Shown here: positions 37,885-52,610 of the stretch, piece after piece
Position numbering within the stretch: position 1 is the stretch's first letter
How the letters are laid out: every line of letters begins with the position of its first letter
Source of the DNA: Escarpia spicata
Lineage: Eukaryota; Annelida; Polychaeta; Sabellida; Siboglinidae
Direction: 5' to 3'
Length of the DNA: 64,000 nucleotides
NCBI GenBank assembly: GCA_963995525.1
Contig: OZ023205.1
Coordinates: 43,533,618 to 43,597,617 of the forward strand
Position numbers and translations under genes: made by a program
The notes under the pieces: model-generated
What the model was told of the DNA's origin: nothing
Database searches by the model: none
The model's input: the letters and a program-made list of their open reading frames with translations, nothing else

Positions 37885-38803
37885 TCTTCTGTATATGTAT
37901 CTGTTTGATAATCGGCAAATTCCAGCTATCTTCTGTATATGTATCTGTTTGATAATCGGCAAATTCCAGCTATCTTCTGTATATGTATCTGTTTGATAAT
38001 CGGCAAATTCCAGCTATCTTCTGTATATGTATATGTTTGATAATCGGCAAATCCCAGCTATCTTCTGTTTATGTATCTGTTTGATAATCGGCAAATTCCA
38101 GCTATCTTCTGTATATGTATCTGTATCTGTTTGATAATCGGCAAATTCCAGCTATCTTCTGTATATGTATCTGTATCTGTTTGATAATCGGCAAATTCCA
38201 GCTATCTTCTGTATATGTATCTGTACCTGTTTGATAATCGGCAAATTCCAGCTATCTTCTGTATATGTATCTGTATCTGTTTGATAATCGGCAAATTCCA
38301 GCTATCTTCTGTATATGTATCTGTTTGATAATCGGCAAATTCCAGCTATCTTCTGTATATGTATCTGTTTGATAATCGGCAAATTCCAGCTATCTTCTGT
38401 ATATGTATCTGTTTGATAATCGGCAAATTCCAGTTATCTTCTGTATATGTATCTGTTTGATAATCGGCAAATTCCAGCTATCTTCTGTATATGTATCTGT
38501 ACCTGTTTGATAATCGGCAAATTCAAGCTATCTTCTGTATATGTATCTGTTTGATAATCGGCAAATTCCAGCTATCTTCTGTATATGTATCTGTATCTGT
38601 TTGATAATCGGCAAATTCCAGCTATCTTCTGTATATGTATCTGTTTGATAATCGGCAAATTCCAGCTATCTTCTGTTTATGTATCTGTATCTGTTTGATA
38701 ATCGGCAAATTCCAGCTATCTTCTGTATATGTATCTGTTTGATAATCGGCAAATTCCAGCTATCTTCTGTATATGTATCTGTTTGATAATCGGCAAATTC
38801 CAG
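37885..38803 (+). repeat. Minisatellite with 44- and 50-bp units, ~20 copies
   Basis: Each unit contains TATCTTCTGTATATGTATCT, then GTTTGATAATCGGCAAATTC and CAGC. About seven units carry an extra 6 bp (CTGTAT or CTGTAC) duplicating the preceding hexamer. Units are nearly identical, indicating recent expansion. Confidence 0.95.
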
Positions 38804-41031
<2,228 letters not shown>

Positions 41032-41034
41032 ACC

Positions 41035-43370
41035 AGGTTGATCGAAAACACCTGCAGCATCCGCCGATAGTTTTCTCAATACTGCAATTTATTTCTGAAA
41101 CTGATTGATAAAATGTGGCAGGGTTCCTACAATACAGTGCTTTCCGATTATGTTAGTGATTGTAATTCTTGTACACACGATAATGGTGAATGAACAACCA
41201 TTTTACGCCAAGATCGTAGTTTTAACATTTAACATTTCAACATAACTGCTCGGCAAAAAGTCAATACCTTTTTTACGTGGCAGTTAATTGGTTGTTCTAG
41301 TTCAGCCCGTTGCCACCTTGGAGCACAAGTTATTCCGACCTCTCCTGTACTATACGGTTTTTATTAACTAAAATAAATTCCTGATTCGAGACTCGACAGA
41401 TAAATTTCTATAGACAATTATTACGATAGCATACATGCTATCCTGTTCCATGTTGCAACTCGTAGCCTGGAATTTATATTGGCCATATTTACGAGAACAA
41501 ATATAATTTTATAGATACAATCTACTCCCATCTCGTGGCTCCCCAAACAATTACATTATTCACACGCAGAGGCAACATTCCGTTGCAGATGTATGCCTGC
41601 ACAACATAAATGTTCTTTCAAATAGGTCTTATGACCAAAAGAGTAATCCAAATTCAGTTTTGGAACATTGCATTGCCAAAAAGCTTCCCACTTGAAGTCA
41701 CCGACAGTTGATTGTTACACGAAGAATACAAAAGTCACATAATAAATCGTGAACAACTCGGCAATAACTGATAATATGATGAAACCAACTAAGGCCAAAG
41801 ACGATTGGTACTGGCGTGCAGCAAACAAATAACGCAGAAATAATAACTGAAATTACTGTTGTACCTGTTCATTGTTTGTGATGGTCAGCCTCTTCCCAAA
41901 TTACGTCTTTATCGTTTACAAACCAAACAAATTCAAGCAGGCTTTCCGATTTTAAGAGGTGTCGCCATCTACCGGACACGCATTCAACCATTCCATATAT
42001 CCACAAGTCTTCATAGCTGCTTTGATTTAGTTGTTATTCTTTGACTTTAATATCTATCGCAGTTTTCTCTCGCCACTTTTCCGCTACCTCTGCATTTCTT
42101 GTACCCCGTTTAATGCAGTATTCTGATCGCCGTAAGGATCGCTCGATAGTGTAACAGGGTCACAATGTGTTTAACCGAGGAGTTTTACACGATCCTTGCA
42201 ACACATGGAGTCCCACAAAATAACACGTAGATGCCATGCAACTACCACCTTTTAATGCAAGTTACACCCAGTAGCACAAACCACCGAAGGACACATACGT
42301 AAAAGTACATGTTCTACCGTACAGTAATATACCGGAGCCTTTGCAAATTGATATACTAAGCCAAAGTCAATGTTTTGGTCGGAAAGTACTCGTCGATCGT
42401 CTGCTTGTGAGCCATTACACAGCGATCTGTTACGGAAACTCTTTAACACAGCAATGGCTGTCCATTCGTATAGTGTGTTCTTGTGATATGACTGGCGTTA
42501 GTTACCAGGTACCTCCTGCTGTGGCGCTGATGTCCGCAAACAATACGTCAAGCTGCAATCATATAACACAGTACTAGTAGACAACAGCTAATGCGTGGTA
42601 ATGGCTCCGAAACATCCTGGTCTTTACTATGTAAATGTAGGCAACGTATGACTGAATTAAACACAAATAGGGAGTCGAGAACAGAGCGATTGTAGACACT
42701 CTGTATAGGTAAAATAAAAAATCGAACCAATACTAAACGTATGTGCAAATTATTCTTTAATGGGAATTTAGTAATAATATTGTTTAATTCGTTTTGAAAA
42801 GTGATGTAATTTTAAGGTTGGATTTATTAGATCCAGTCACGAGGCGAGATCAACAAACGGGTGATTTGTATTTTATTTGATGGACTCTTAAATATTTATG
42901 TGTTAATGTATTTCCAAAAAATATTCTTCCTCCTCGTTGCCTAAGTAGTACATTGTTTATAATATAAGTAAATGCTGTGTTCAATACTCAAGTTCAGGTA
43001 TTTTTTGAAAAGGATTTAAAATGGACATGCAGTTGTGAGTGTGATAAGTGAAGTAAATTATACTTAATGATTTGTTTTAAGAATCTAGTGATAATGGCAA
43101 ACAATCAAATGTGACAAATAACATGTTCTTAAATCAGTTGACGTATTCAATCCGCGACAGACAAATAACAAATCGGTAAAATAAGTTGAAATTAGTATCT
43201 TCTAACTGGGGCTATATGTCAGTAAACTGTAGCGATGAAAAACTGTATTGATGTGAAGCATCTTATGTAGTGGATGTTACTGGGAAGAATTAAATTGCAT
43301 ACGAAGGACAACATTATAACATCGTACATGAACTTCAGCAACCCTTCATGGACGGAGATGTCAAAGAAAA
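41035..43370. other. No gene recognised
   Basis: About 2.3 kb of AT-rich sequence with short ORFs only. No repeats or domains were seen. Confidence 0.5.
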
Positions 43371-43377
43371 CTGTGGC

Positions 43378-43475
43378 AAACGCACGCACGCACACACGCA
43401 CACACGCACGCACGCACGGACACAAGCACACGCACACGCACACGCACACGCACACGCTCACGCACACGCACACTC
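43378..43475 (+). repeat. (CA/CGCA)n microsatellite
   Basis: ACGCACGC and ACACGCAC repeats across ~95 bp. The 146-codon frame crossing it is an artefact of the period. Confidence 0.9.
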
Positions 43476-43636
43476 TCCTGGATTGGCAAAGTCACCCATC
43501 AAAACACCATCTCGAAAACGATCATGCTAGCCACCCTAGAGGACAGGTGAAGACTCGGTCTCCAGAAGAAGAACTGGCTAGATACCAGCATAGAAGGGTA
43601 AGAAGCAGACAAGGCCAGCAGCTGCATGGCAGTGGG

Positions 43637-43834
43637 CACCGTGATAGAGTACACATTTGCCGTGATCGTCACACTAGTATAAATTCGAATTACAAACTTT
43701 TTAGTCTTAGGTAATACAGCACTCGAAGAGAACATTATTTCTAATAATGGTAATAAGAAATTAAATTTAGCGGCTTTGGTTTGGTTTCATATAGATCGGC
43801 CTATGTTTGGTATCATGATGAATGGTGACGTTCG
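43637..43834 (+). repeat. Dispersed ~200-bp repeat, copy 2
   Basis: Same orientation as copy 1 at 33160-33378. It lacks ~12 bp near 43757 and ends with TATCATGATGAATGGTGACG. Confidence 0.85.
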
Positions 43835-44149
43835 GCGTGAAAATGTGTTTTCATGTGACGAAGCGAATTACATCTAGATCAATGTTGTACCCGATTGTTA
43901 TACTACCGGAGCAAAACATAATTAACACAATCTTGTTGCAAGTCAAAGGCTCGAATCAAACCCAAGTTACAAAGGTTGGCTTACCAAGACCAGAACAAGT
44001 CATAAGTCGTGAAGGGCGGCGACTCAAGCGTAACTTAATTTCGTCAACAAAATACAACTCATGCCATCATGTCTAGCAGTGTCCTGAGGGATTATGTCCT
44101 CACCCAAAACTAAACAGCTACTTGTTGAAGGGCAACACATTCAGCTACC

Positions 44150-44480
44150 ACCTATATTCATGCCAACGTATTTCAGACATCAGCATGCAATTTCAATATG
44201 TCCAGATTTCCAGCTGCCGTACATTATAATTTTAAAGGATCAAAAACTAATCGTATCAGCATACGTTTATCGATAGTGAAAGTATTTCCCGAATAAGGGC
44301 TCTTGCATCTGCACTGATAACCTGCTCCTTTCTTCGTGCACGTCAATGTACGTGCACGTATGCCTACATGCATGCACGCGTGCGTGTCACTAGGACGAGG
44401 CTGCACTGAATACTAGGACAACATGGCAAAGAAACATCGTATATTTCAGTTACTCTCTAGATAGTAGAAATGTCATAGCT
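44150..44480 (-). pseudogene. Decayed EGF-like exon (second kringle-EGF module)
   Basis: On the - strand TKKGAGYQCRCKSPYSGN (44345-44281) aligns with VKKGADYECKCMKAHKGR of the intact EGF exon at 51555-51445. Intron on both sides also matches: GACATCAGCATGCAAT downstream, and CTACATGCATGCACGCGTGC and ACAACATGGCAA upstream. The acceptor and the N-terminal half (first three Cys) are gone, replaced by a joined GTGCACGT microsatellite. It is therefore a relic of a duplicated exon. Confidence 0.75.
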
Positions 44481-44626
44481 TTTCATAAAGCGAAACGACA
44501 AAACGTAACACACACCAATGTCTGTGTGTGAACATCCTGAACTGGTCACCACTCGTGTTTGAAAGACTGAATCGTAATGTAAAAATATGGCGCAGGACAT
44601 TCAGGAATCTATGCTTCAAGATAGGT

Positions 44627-45394
44627 TAGCGGTTCTTAACCTTTTTTGGTTGCGACCCAAATTCCGGTCGCGGAATAGCATGGCGACCCATGCTTGCAAA
44701 CAGTTCACTAGTGATAAATGTTAAGATAAATAATAATAGAATAAATAATCATAATATAAATAAATTAATAAAGTGAGAACATTGATTAAAAGTACAAACA
44801 AAATAGCGCCGTTCATTGTTTTTTCGAGTATAATGAGTGCACTCCTTGCAACTCGAAAGCAAACATTGCCAATGGAGTCGGAAAGTTCGTACTATTTCGA
44901 AAATGTTTGAAGGATAATGCACTAATTTAGGTCAAGTCTTAAGCCCCTACTGGTGATGATAATGAGGCAAACAATCCGATAGACGCCTGCATATGCTGGT
45001 TAAAGCTACATTTGTGTGTGAAAGTGTATTTTGAAGGTTTCGATATGGAGTAAATCACAACCGGCACAGATTTTCGTCCAGTGTGCATAATGCGCACTTT
45101 CGGCGGCATCAAACAAACTATGACTTGCCGTATCAAACGCAAGCAAAACGATAAATAATTGAATGACGATACATGTCGTGTTAATTTTAGATGCTGTGTG
45201 TTGATTATTGTCTGATATTTAAGTAAGATTTGATGTAAATTATTCGTCTCGTATGCATTTGGTACCAACAAGATGGATAATAAAGGAAAGTTCGGACAGT
45301 CACTTAACTCTGAAAACTCTTGCCGATCTATTGAAATTGGCTTGGCGATGCAATTTTGGGTCGCGACCCATTGGTTAAGAACCGTTGAACTACG
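44627..45394. mobile_element. hAT-like MITE (terminal repeats CGGTTCTTAACC)
   Basis: GCGGTTCTTAACCTTTTTTG..GCGACCC at 44629 is mirrored by GGGTCGCGACCCATTGGTTA-AGAACCGTTG at ~45359-45388. This is a terminus pattern shared by many hAT (Charlie-like) elements. No transposase frame was identified. A clean 8-bp duplication could not be seen, so the exact ends are uncertain. Confidence 0.6.
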
Positions 45395-45671
45395 TGGGTG
45401 AAAGACAACACTTTTACTGATTTTACCTATTACTGTCTTCTATATTTCTATGTTTCAACAGCATCGTCGATGGAATGTTTGGGTACTGGTAGCGCCTAAC
45501 AGGCAGCAGGCCAAATTGTTCTCTGGAAATTATCGTGTTTTTCAATGGATTTACGCTGCACTGAGGATCACAAATACCATTGTTTGTTTGTGAAACTACA
45601 GTGATTATCACGGTACTCTTTTTATACGTCAAGACAGTGTACGCTATCTATGATTTTTAAATGTTATAAAT

Positions 45672-48600
45672 GAATGCCGTCAGCCATCCGTGACGTTGAC
45701 GAAGTTGGTGGTCGACAACGCCCGTGAGTTACATAACTTGGCAGGCTGTAATTGTGCGACGATGTGCTTCATTCGGGCTCTTTGGCCTGGCTCCAGGTGT
45801 GTCACTCCCCGATTGCCGGATGCGACATATTCCTTAATAAGACGTTTAGGACTGTCTGCGACACGTCCAACCTTGCGTGGCAAACGAGGGGGCACGCGCA
45901 AACAGCGCGCGACCCCAACACGGATTACTGACCATTTGGAGTATGCTACACGAGCTGCAAATGTTGCCAGAGCAAATAATGCAGCCCATCTGGTAAATTT
46001 ACACTGCATTAAACATCATGCATGTGACGTTCCACTGACGATGTGTTGTCTCAACGTTCGGTCAGTTCGAAATAAAGCTTTGTCGCTGGCAGACCTGGTA
46101 ATTTCCAGGGACATCGACGTATTAGCGTTGACAGAAACCTGGCTTGGAACAGACACTGACAATCAGGTGATAAAAGAACTTGTGCCATCTGGCTACACAT
46201 TTCAACATATCTCTCGCTACAAGTTCGATGCCGCGTCAAAACCTGCCCAGAAGCGCGGTGATGGAGTGGGGCTTAATGTATAAGTCCGGCATGAAAGTTG
46301 AGAATGTGCCATCAAGTCATAATAGGCCTAAATTTACCAATTTTGAACATGCCGACTATTATATTACGACACGTGGCGCCAAGTTCAGATTGGGTGTTAT
46401 ATACCGCCCGCCACCGTCTAAACGAAACGGCTTCACAACGTCTGTTTTCTTCGAGCAGTGGTCGGCATACTTGGACACCGTGATGCTGGACCCGCATGAC
46501 ATCGTTATTACCGGCGATCTGAACTTCCATCTTGACATTATATCAAATCCTGACGCACGGCATTTTTCTGAGACGCTCGCCGACCGTGGCATGAACCAAA
46601 TAATTACAAATGCCACGCACAATAAAGGTCACCTCCTGGATGTAGTTATCGTTCGAAACAACAGTGCAATAGTTACTACACGACCGAGTGTGTATGACCC
46701 GTGCTTATGTGACACACATGGAAATCCATCCGGTGATCACATGGCCATAATTTCTGTGTAAATGCCACAAAGCCTGCTCGAATGCGTAAAGAGATAGTTT
46801 TTCGACGATTGCGTCATATATGTCTTCCTGATTTCAAACGTGACATTACCTCTTTGCTACATGACATAAACAGTGAGGCATCCGTTAGTGACATGGTTGC
46901 CACATACAACAATGGCTTACGTCGGCTTGTGGACAAACATGCCCCACTGCGGAAGACGACCATAACATTGCGACCGGACTGTCCGTGGTACACTGACGAG
47001 CTTCGTGACGAGAAACAGCGTCGACGGCGAGCTGAGCGCAAATGGCTGCAAACTCGTTTTGAGGTACATCGACAGGCGTATCGCGCTCAATGTGTGGTCT
47101 TCAACAACATGCTGGTTACCACAAAGAAAAACTACTACACAGCTAAGATCGCCAACTGCAAAAATGACCAAAAACAACTATTTGGTATCACAAGAAACCT
47201 CATGGGCAATAGTGGCATAACGACAATGCCATCGTATGTGTGTCCGTTGGACATGGCGCGACGCTTTGGTGATCACTTTATTGAGAAAGTTTCTAACATC
47301 AGAAAATACATCGTCGACTACGGTGAGGATCGTTCGGACATTACGTTGGCTGCTATGTGCAAGGACGCGGCATTCAGTGGTGTCCCACTAGTCTGCTTTG
47401 AGACAGTCACTGAATCGGACGTTGAACGATTAGTTGCATCCGTTCCAGTTAAGTCGTGTGAATTAGATCCAGAACCGACGTGGCTGCTAAAACAATGTTC
47501 GCATGAGTTAGTTCCACTAATCACCGCAACGATAAATGCGTCTCTCACTTCAACAAATGTACCTGCTGACTTCAAGCATGCAATCGTTAAACCACTCCTG
47601 AAAAAACCTACGCTGGATAAAGACATTTTGAGCAACTACCGGCCAGTGTCGAACTTGCCATTTGTGTCGAAATTGGTTGAGAAAGTCGTTGCAAAACAAA
47701 TTAGCACGCACGTTGATGAACATGCTCTGCACGACCCTTTTCAGTCTGCATACCGTCGTGGCCACTCCACAGAAACAGCTCTTCTCCGTGTCAAGAATGA
47801 CATTGCCGCGACACTGGATAGGAAATGTACAACAATTCTCGTGATGCTTGATTTGTCGTCCGCGTTTGATACAGTCGATCATGAGTTGTTGATGACTCGA
47901 CTTGAACACTCATTCGGTATCACCGATAAGGCGCTTGCGTGGCTGAAATCATATATTAGCGAACGGTTTCAGAAAGTGGCAGTGGGAAGTGCCGAGTCGG
48001 TTGAGTCAATCTTGGCGTGTGGCGTCCCCCAAGGGTCGGTGTTGGGCCCTACTTTGTATTGCATGTACACCAAACCTATCGGAGATATTGTTGCTAAACA
48101 CGGCATGGGGCATCACTGTTATGCTGCTGACATTCAAATCTACCTCACGGTTGAACGAGATGAATCAATTGTGGCGGCACTGGCTACGGTGGAATTGTGT
48201 GTTGCGGAAGTGGCTGCATGGTTGACTAGAAACAAGTTAAAACTAAACACAGAGAAATCCGAGGCGATCGTTTTTTCTCCAGCGAAGAAACGCGGCAGTC
48301 TGCCTGCCAATGTATACATCACAGTAGCCGGCTTTCGAATTCAACCATCATCGTGCGTGCGCAGTTTGGGTGTGCTATTTGATAGCAACCTGAAAATGGA
48401 ACAGCAGATTGCCAAAACTGTGAAAAGCTGCTACTATCATATTAGAAACATTGGGCGAATTCGGCCACATCTGACGGAAGAATCATGCAAGACACTTGTT
48501 CACGCACTAGTGACATCCCGTTTAGATTATGGGAATGCACTTCTTTAAGGTCTCCCACACACGGTGATGCAACGTCTACAAAGGGTGCAGAACTGTGCCG

Positions 48601-49312
48601 CTCGCCTAATTACTCGCACGAAGAGATACGAACACATCACGCCCGTGTTGCAGCGTTTACACTGGCTACCCGTTCATTTGAGACCGACCTACAAAGTGCT
48701 GGTGTTTACGTATTGTGCCTTGAATGGTCTTGCGCCGGACTACATAAGTGAGTTAATTGGCTACCGTCCCATCAACAGAACTCTACGATCTACCTCACAG
48801 CCTCGCCTTTTGTTCGTACCGGCCTCACAAACTGTTACTCATGGTGATCACCGTTTCGCGGTTTGCTCGGCGGTTCTATGGAACAATTTGCCTCCTACGC
48901 TCAGGACAGCAACATCATTACAAGTGTTTAAAATACTTTTGAAGACTCACCTATTTAAACAAGCGTTTTTATAATTCACCGACTAGGACATTTTATGTAC
49001 TTTCTATTGATAAATGTATTTTTTTTTAAATTAGTTTCTTAACATATTTATGTTTATTCTTCTTGTATAAATGAATGTATTTCTAGTAGTTTTTATAAAT
49101 GTCTTAATTTATGTAAACGCTTTTTTAATGATCTCTCTTTTTTAGTAACTATATTTAAGTTAATGTTATATTTTTTACATATTTATTTCTTAATTAGCAT
49201 TTCTTTTTATGTAATATACTATTATATACGTGTGCATGTATGTAAAGCGCCCGAGGGCAATTTTAATTGATTGGGCGCTATATAAGTACTTTTATTTATT
49301 TATTTATTTATA
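45672..49312 (+). mobile_element. L2-clade LINE, nearly complete ORF2, inactive
   Basis: A GC-richer block encodes an N-terminal basic segment, the endonuclease and the RT in several frames. It ends in a 3' UTR with CGCCCGAGGGCAATTTTAAT followed by GATTGGGCGCTATATAAGTA, a typical L2 3' stem, and a (TTTA)n tail (49287-49312). ORF1 was not recognised, so the copy is probably 5'-truncated near 45.67 kb. It lies in the decayed kringle-EGF module. Confidence 0.85.
45960..48974 (+). pseudogene. L2 ORF2 (endonuclease/reverse transcriptase) with catalytic loss
   Basis: Pieces: ~45960-46280 (CCLNVRSVRNK...LALTETWLG), 46260-46761 (YRPPPSKRN, ITGDLNFHLD, HLLDVVI, SGDHMAII), 46782-48548 (SNYRPVSNLPFVSKLVEKVV, LDLSSAFDTVDHELL, GVPQGSVLGPTLYCMY, then CYAADIQIYL) and 48564-48974 (LQRVQNCAARLI...LHWLPVHLRPTYK...LWNNLPPTLR). 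The RT active-site YADD reads YAAD, so an essential Asp is lost. At least three frameshifts or stops also occur, including the TAA after GNALL at 48546. Confidence 0.9.
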
Positions 49313-49565
49313 ATGAAACGAAGCAGGTGGAGATGGCTTGACCATGTTCTCCGCACGGACAGAAAAGTCTATAACATGCGGCTCTAAAATGGACACATCC
49401 TGGACAACGAAAAGGGCAAACCTCTGGGCACATGGGGAAGAACCGTAGAAGAAGAAACGAAGCTGGCCGGAAAGAAGTGGCACGATCTGAGCTGGCTCGC
49501 CCATTACCAATACCGCTCTGGTCGGAGGCAATTTGTCGATGCAGTATGCGGACAGACGAGGTGAA
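49313..49565 (+). mobile_element. Fragment of another LINE's C-terminal end
   Basis: In one frame with a single stop: KRSRWRWLDHVLRTDRKVY, NGHILDNEKGKPLGTWGRTVEEE, then KKWHDLSWLAHYQYRSGRRQFVDAVCG. This matches the C-terminal WIGHVLR...TWRRT...W...VDALC pattern of endonuclease-reverse transcriptases of invertebrate LINEs. It starts right at the end of the L2 (TTTA)n tail, so the L2 was inserted at or beside it. Confidence 0.65.
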
Positions 49566-49884
49566 GGTACGCTTCTGTGCATCAATTTTCACGCATCGTG
49601 TATCAACTCATACACTCGTTCGTATTCAATCGAACACAACTTTGTCGATTCACACAATAGTCTTTAATTCACACACATGTCAGAGTAACGGTCTGCCATC
49701 ACTTTTTAATAGAAGCAATGCGCAAGTAAATGATTAGTTTGTTGCCGAATTGCTGAAGCATAATTTTTTTTTTTTTTGATTAGTTAAACAATTCAGTAAA
49801 TTAAATTCTGAATCATCACCATAGAAACATAAACTGACTTAGAACATTCATCACCCCGAATTGCGATCGTTCAAACTAGACATA

Positions 49885-50100
49885 CCTGACAATTGAAGAA
49901 ATATAGTTGTTCGCTCACGTTTACCCAACAGCATGTCTCAGTGTTCTCATCTCCTCCAGAAAGGTGGATTCCTGTGCCTCCAATTTGGCAGTAGACTTGG
50001 CATGTCTGAGGGGCGCGAAACAAAAGTGAAATAATGATAATACCATTAGTTCTATCGCGTTTGTTTTTATGTCAGGCGTACACTGTTAAAATGTTGTTGC
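49885..50100 (-). pseudogene. Decayed kringle second-half exon (second module)
   Basis: On the - strand the end GAACACTGAGACATGCTG..GTGAGCG (~49927-49905) aligns with GAACACTGTGACATTCCG..GTGAGCG of the intact kringle exon at 56.87 kb. Adjacent intron sequence also matches: TGATAATACCATTAGTTCTA-TCGCG against TGATAACACCGGTAGTCTAC-ATCGCG. A CCTCAG acceptor is retained at ~50008, but the middle, with the PWC core, is deleted. It is therefore a relic of a duplicated kringle exon. Confidence 0.6.
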
Positions 50101-50260
50101 GAGTCGTGTGTTTCTTTGACCAAAAGATGATCAGTCGTACAATGTACGCTGGACCGCAATTTGACAAAACTCGAGTCGCGCGTTCATTTGAAATTAAATT
50201 GAATCGCAGCAACAAAAGTTGTATAACGTACGCCGATCAATGATGCGACGTCGCGCAGAG
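50055..50260. mobile_element. Possible MITE, member 1
   Basis: GCGTACACTGTTAAAATGTT-GTTGCGAG near 50077 and its partial mirror AGCAACAAAAGTTGTATAAC-GTACGC near 50208 resemble the sequence at 58710-58920, which suggests a shared foldback family. The overlap with the decayed kringle intron at its left edge is small. Boundaries are unclear. Confidence 0.35.
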
Positions 50261-51358
50261 TTGGGTAATGCGCAATGGTCGGTCAACAACACGCATTCAA
50301 TCAAAATAACTTATTCACAGCTCTCTGTAATGCTCTTACTCCTTTCTCAAAACACTCATTGCGCAGTTCTCCAACCTTAGCTACGACCCCTTTTCCGGTA
50401 TCCTTGACGTTGTCCCGCCTCTGCTCGCTTCGGTAGTATGCCTGCAGTCATTCTAACCAAGTTGGTTGCCCATGTCATCCGGCTTCCTACCAATCTTCCC
50501 TTCAAGCGTTTTCTTCCCGATCTCGTCCCTCAAGTCGTTCATTCTTGTGATTCTCCGAACCGAGTTGTTCTCGTAAACGTGCATCATCTGTTGCTGTTAT
50601 TCAGTCAGCGCCACTGTCTCCAGACTACATAGGCAAGCCCATGTTACACATATGACTCCCCCACCATTCTTCATGCATACGTTTCCGCTTGCATCCGACA
50701 TCGCCCTTCTGCCTCTGATTGCCCGCCTTCAGTAATCATTCCGCCAACCCACGCAAAGCCATCTATTTATGTTGTTGCTGCGAGGGACAGGATTATTCAC
50801 ACAATAAAACATATTTGTTTCATCTGCGAAAACACTTTTAATATTGATGAACTTTTATAATTGGGTCATTGTTGTCGACACATGTGTCCTAAATCTACAA
50901 CGACAGCTACTTTAAACCCTATATATTTATCTTTATATTTAAATCTCGTCTAACCCTAAATACTTTTTTTTCACACAAAAATATACTGAAAGTGTCGATA
51001 ATTAATTATTATACACGGTCTGTCATTCAAACTTGTGAGGATTGCGTTATCAACTTTCACTGGGAAAACACCATTATTCACAGCAACAAGCAGAAAAAGG
51101 CTGCTTGGCGCACGTCAGATTCTTACTAAGCCACATCACTAGGGATTCCAGTGGTTTCAGAACCTAACACTACGACCGCGGCGACGCTCGTGTGATTTCC
51201 GACAACTTCTGTTGTGTAATAGTGTACGCTGACCATTCGCATAGAGTACGGAAATCGTTATTAGTCGAGCAATCGAACGATTCGCAACACACGGTTAGCT
51301 GTGTACGCCTGACATTAACAAGGTGACGCTGTACAACAGTTTTAAAATCCTTCAGACA
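50261..51358. other. No gene recognised; intron of the kringle-EGF locus
   Basis: Only short ORFs are present. An exon was looked for, and no kringle first-half sequence was found upstream of the decayed second half. Confidence 0.4.
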
Positions 51359-51444
51359 TCAGTGACCAGCATGCAATTCCAATATGTCCAGCCATGCGAT
51401 TTCTATCTTTTGACTCAGATCACAAAGTAATTGTACCAACATAC

Positions 51445-51555
51445 ATTTATTGCAAATCCTCCCCTTATGAGCCTTCATGCATTTGCACTCATAATCGGCT
51501 CCTTTCTTCACGCAGGTTCCGGCATTTGGATAGCATGGATTTGACTCGCACGGAT
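51445..51555 (-). CDS. EGF-like domain exon (intact)
   Basis: A 111-bp exon between ..AATGTTGCAG and GTATGT, phase 1 at both ends. It codes for PCESNPCYPNAGTCVKKGAD followed by YECKCMKAHKGRICN, with all six EGF cysteines in order. Its first bases (AT) complete the codon begun by the terminal G of the kringle exon ending at 56872, giving an Asp, so kringle-to-EGF splicing is in frame. The domain would be extracellular and disulphide-bonded. Further exons were not found downstream, except for the decayed duplicates. Gene identity is unknown; kringle-EGF proteins include plasminogen-like and many invertebrate secreted proteins. Confidence 0.8.
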
Positions 51556-51774
51556 CTGCAACATTGAAACAGGTTATCAACAATTCCGTATGCGTGCGTG
51601 TGTCTACATGCACGCATGCGTGCGTGTCAGTGGGATGACGCTACAACTGAACAGTAGAGCAACATGGCAAGGAATATTCACCAGTTGCTCTCTGGATAGC
51701 AGAAATGTACGTATGGTAGGGTGGTGCAAGGAGCCCCCGTGGGGTAAGAAGTGTTTCCAAGACTATACGTGTTT

Positions 51775-51897
51775 GATGTCTTTCTCTGGTAGACAAATGC
51801 AGTGCTGCTACTATTTGATGTATTTCTCTGGTAGACAAATGCAGTGCTGCTACTATTTGATGTATTTCTCTGGTAGACAAATGCAGTGCTGCTACTA
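51775..51897 (+). repeat. 42-bp tandem repeat, three copies
   Basis: TTTCTCTGGTAGACAAATGC followed by AGTGCTGCTACTATTTGATG is repeated three times almost identically. The frames on both strands through it are due to the period of 42 = 14 codons. Confidence 0.9.
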
Positions 51898-52610
51898 ACT
51901 GACTACTCTGCCCGAGAAAACTGACTGAGGCGAAATACACGTTTAGAAAACATCTATATTTTAAGTTTTTCTTGCATGTTTGATATACTATTTTGGTGTT
52001 AGTAATGTTTTACTGAAATTTAGGGATGCACTTAACGTCGTGCAATTGTTGTCATACTTATCATTAATGTGTAATTGTGTATATAGCTTCATTCATTATT
52101 ATAAAATGAGACGATAATTAGTATTAGCGCGGGAATTGACATTTGTCTAGATCATGCATACTGGGGACAAGAAGGATTCTTACAGTGCGGGGAAAGACAC
52201 CCCATGGACGTCTTGTTTCTCGTGTGTTGGTCAATGTATAATTACGAATAAATGATACTTAAAGTCTCCGAAGAGTGCATAAACGCAGTGGCTGACAACT
52301 GGATGATTATCAATCACGAAAGACGAACCAACTGCTCACGAAATGACAGCGATATTGAGAAAGACCGTCCTGCGATCAGCCACATCAGACATTGGATCAT
52401 CGACTGGTTTGCCGACCGCCGGTTCATCCATAATCTTGCCACCTACCGTTGGATCATCTGTAGTCTTGCTGCCGATACACCAGTTGAAAATCACCTCATG
52501 TCCCACGCAAGGGGCGTCTTTTATTTAGTTATTCTTCCAACTTGATGACAATTTTCACATAAGCATTGTTCATGTAAATTATTACACTTTTCCAGAAGTG
52601 TTGCATCATA
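51898..52610. other. Intronic sequence, no gene recognised
   Basis: Short ORFs only. A CCGCCGGTTCATC/CACCTACCGTTGGATCATC near-repeat occurs around 52380-52460. Confidence 0.4.
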
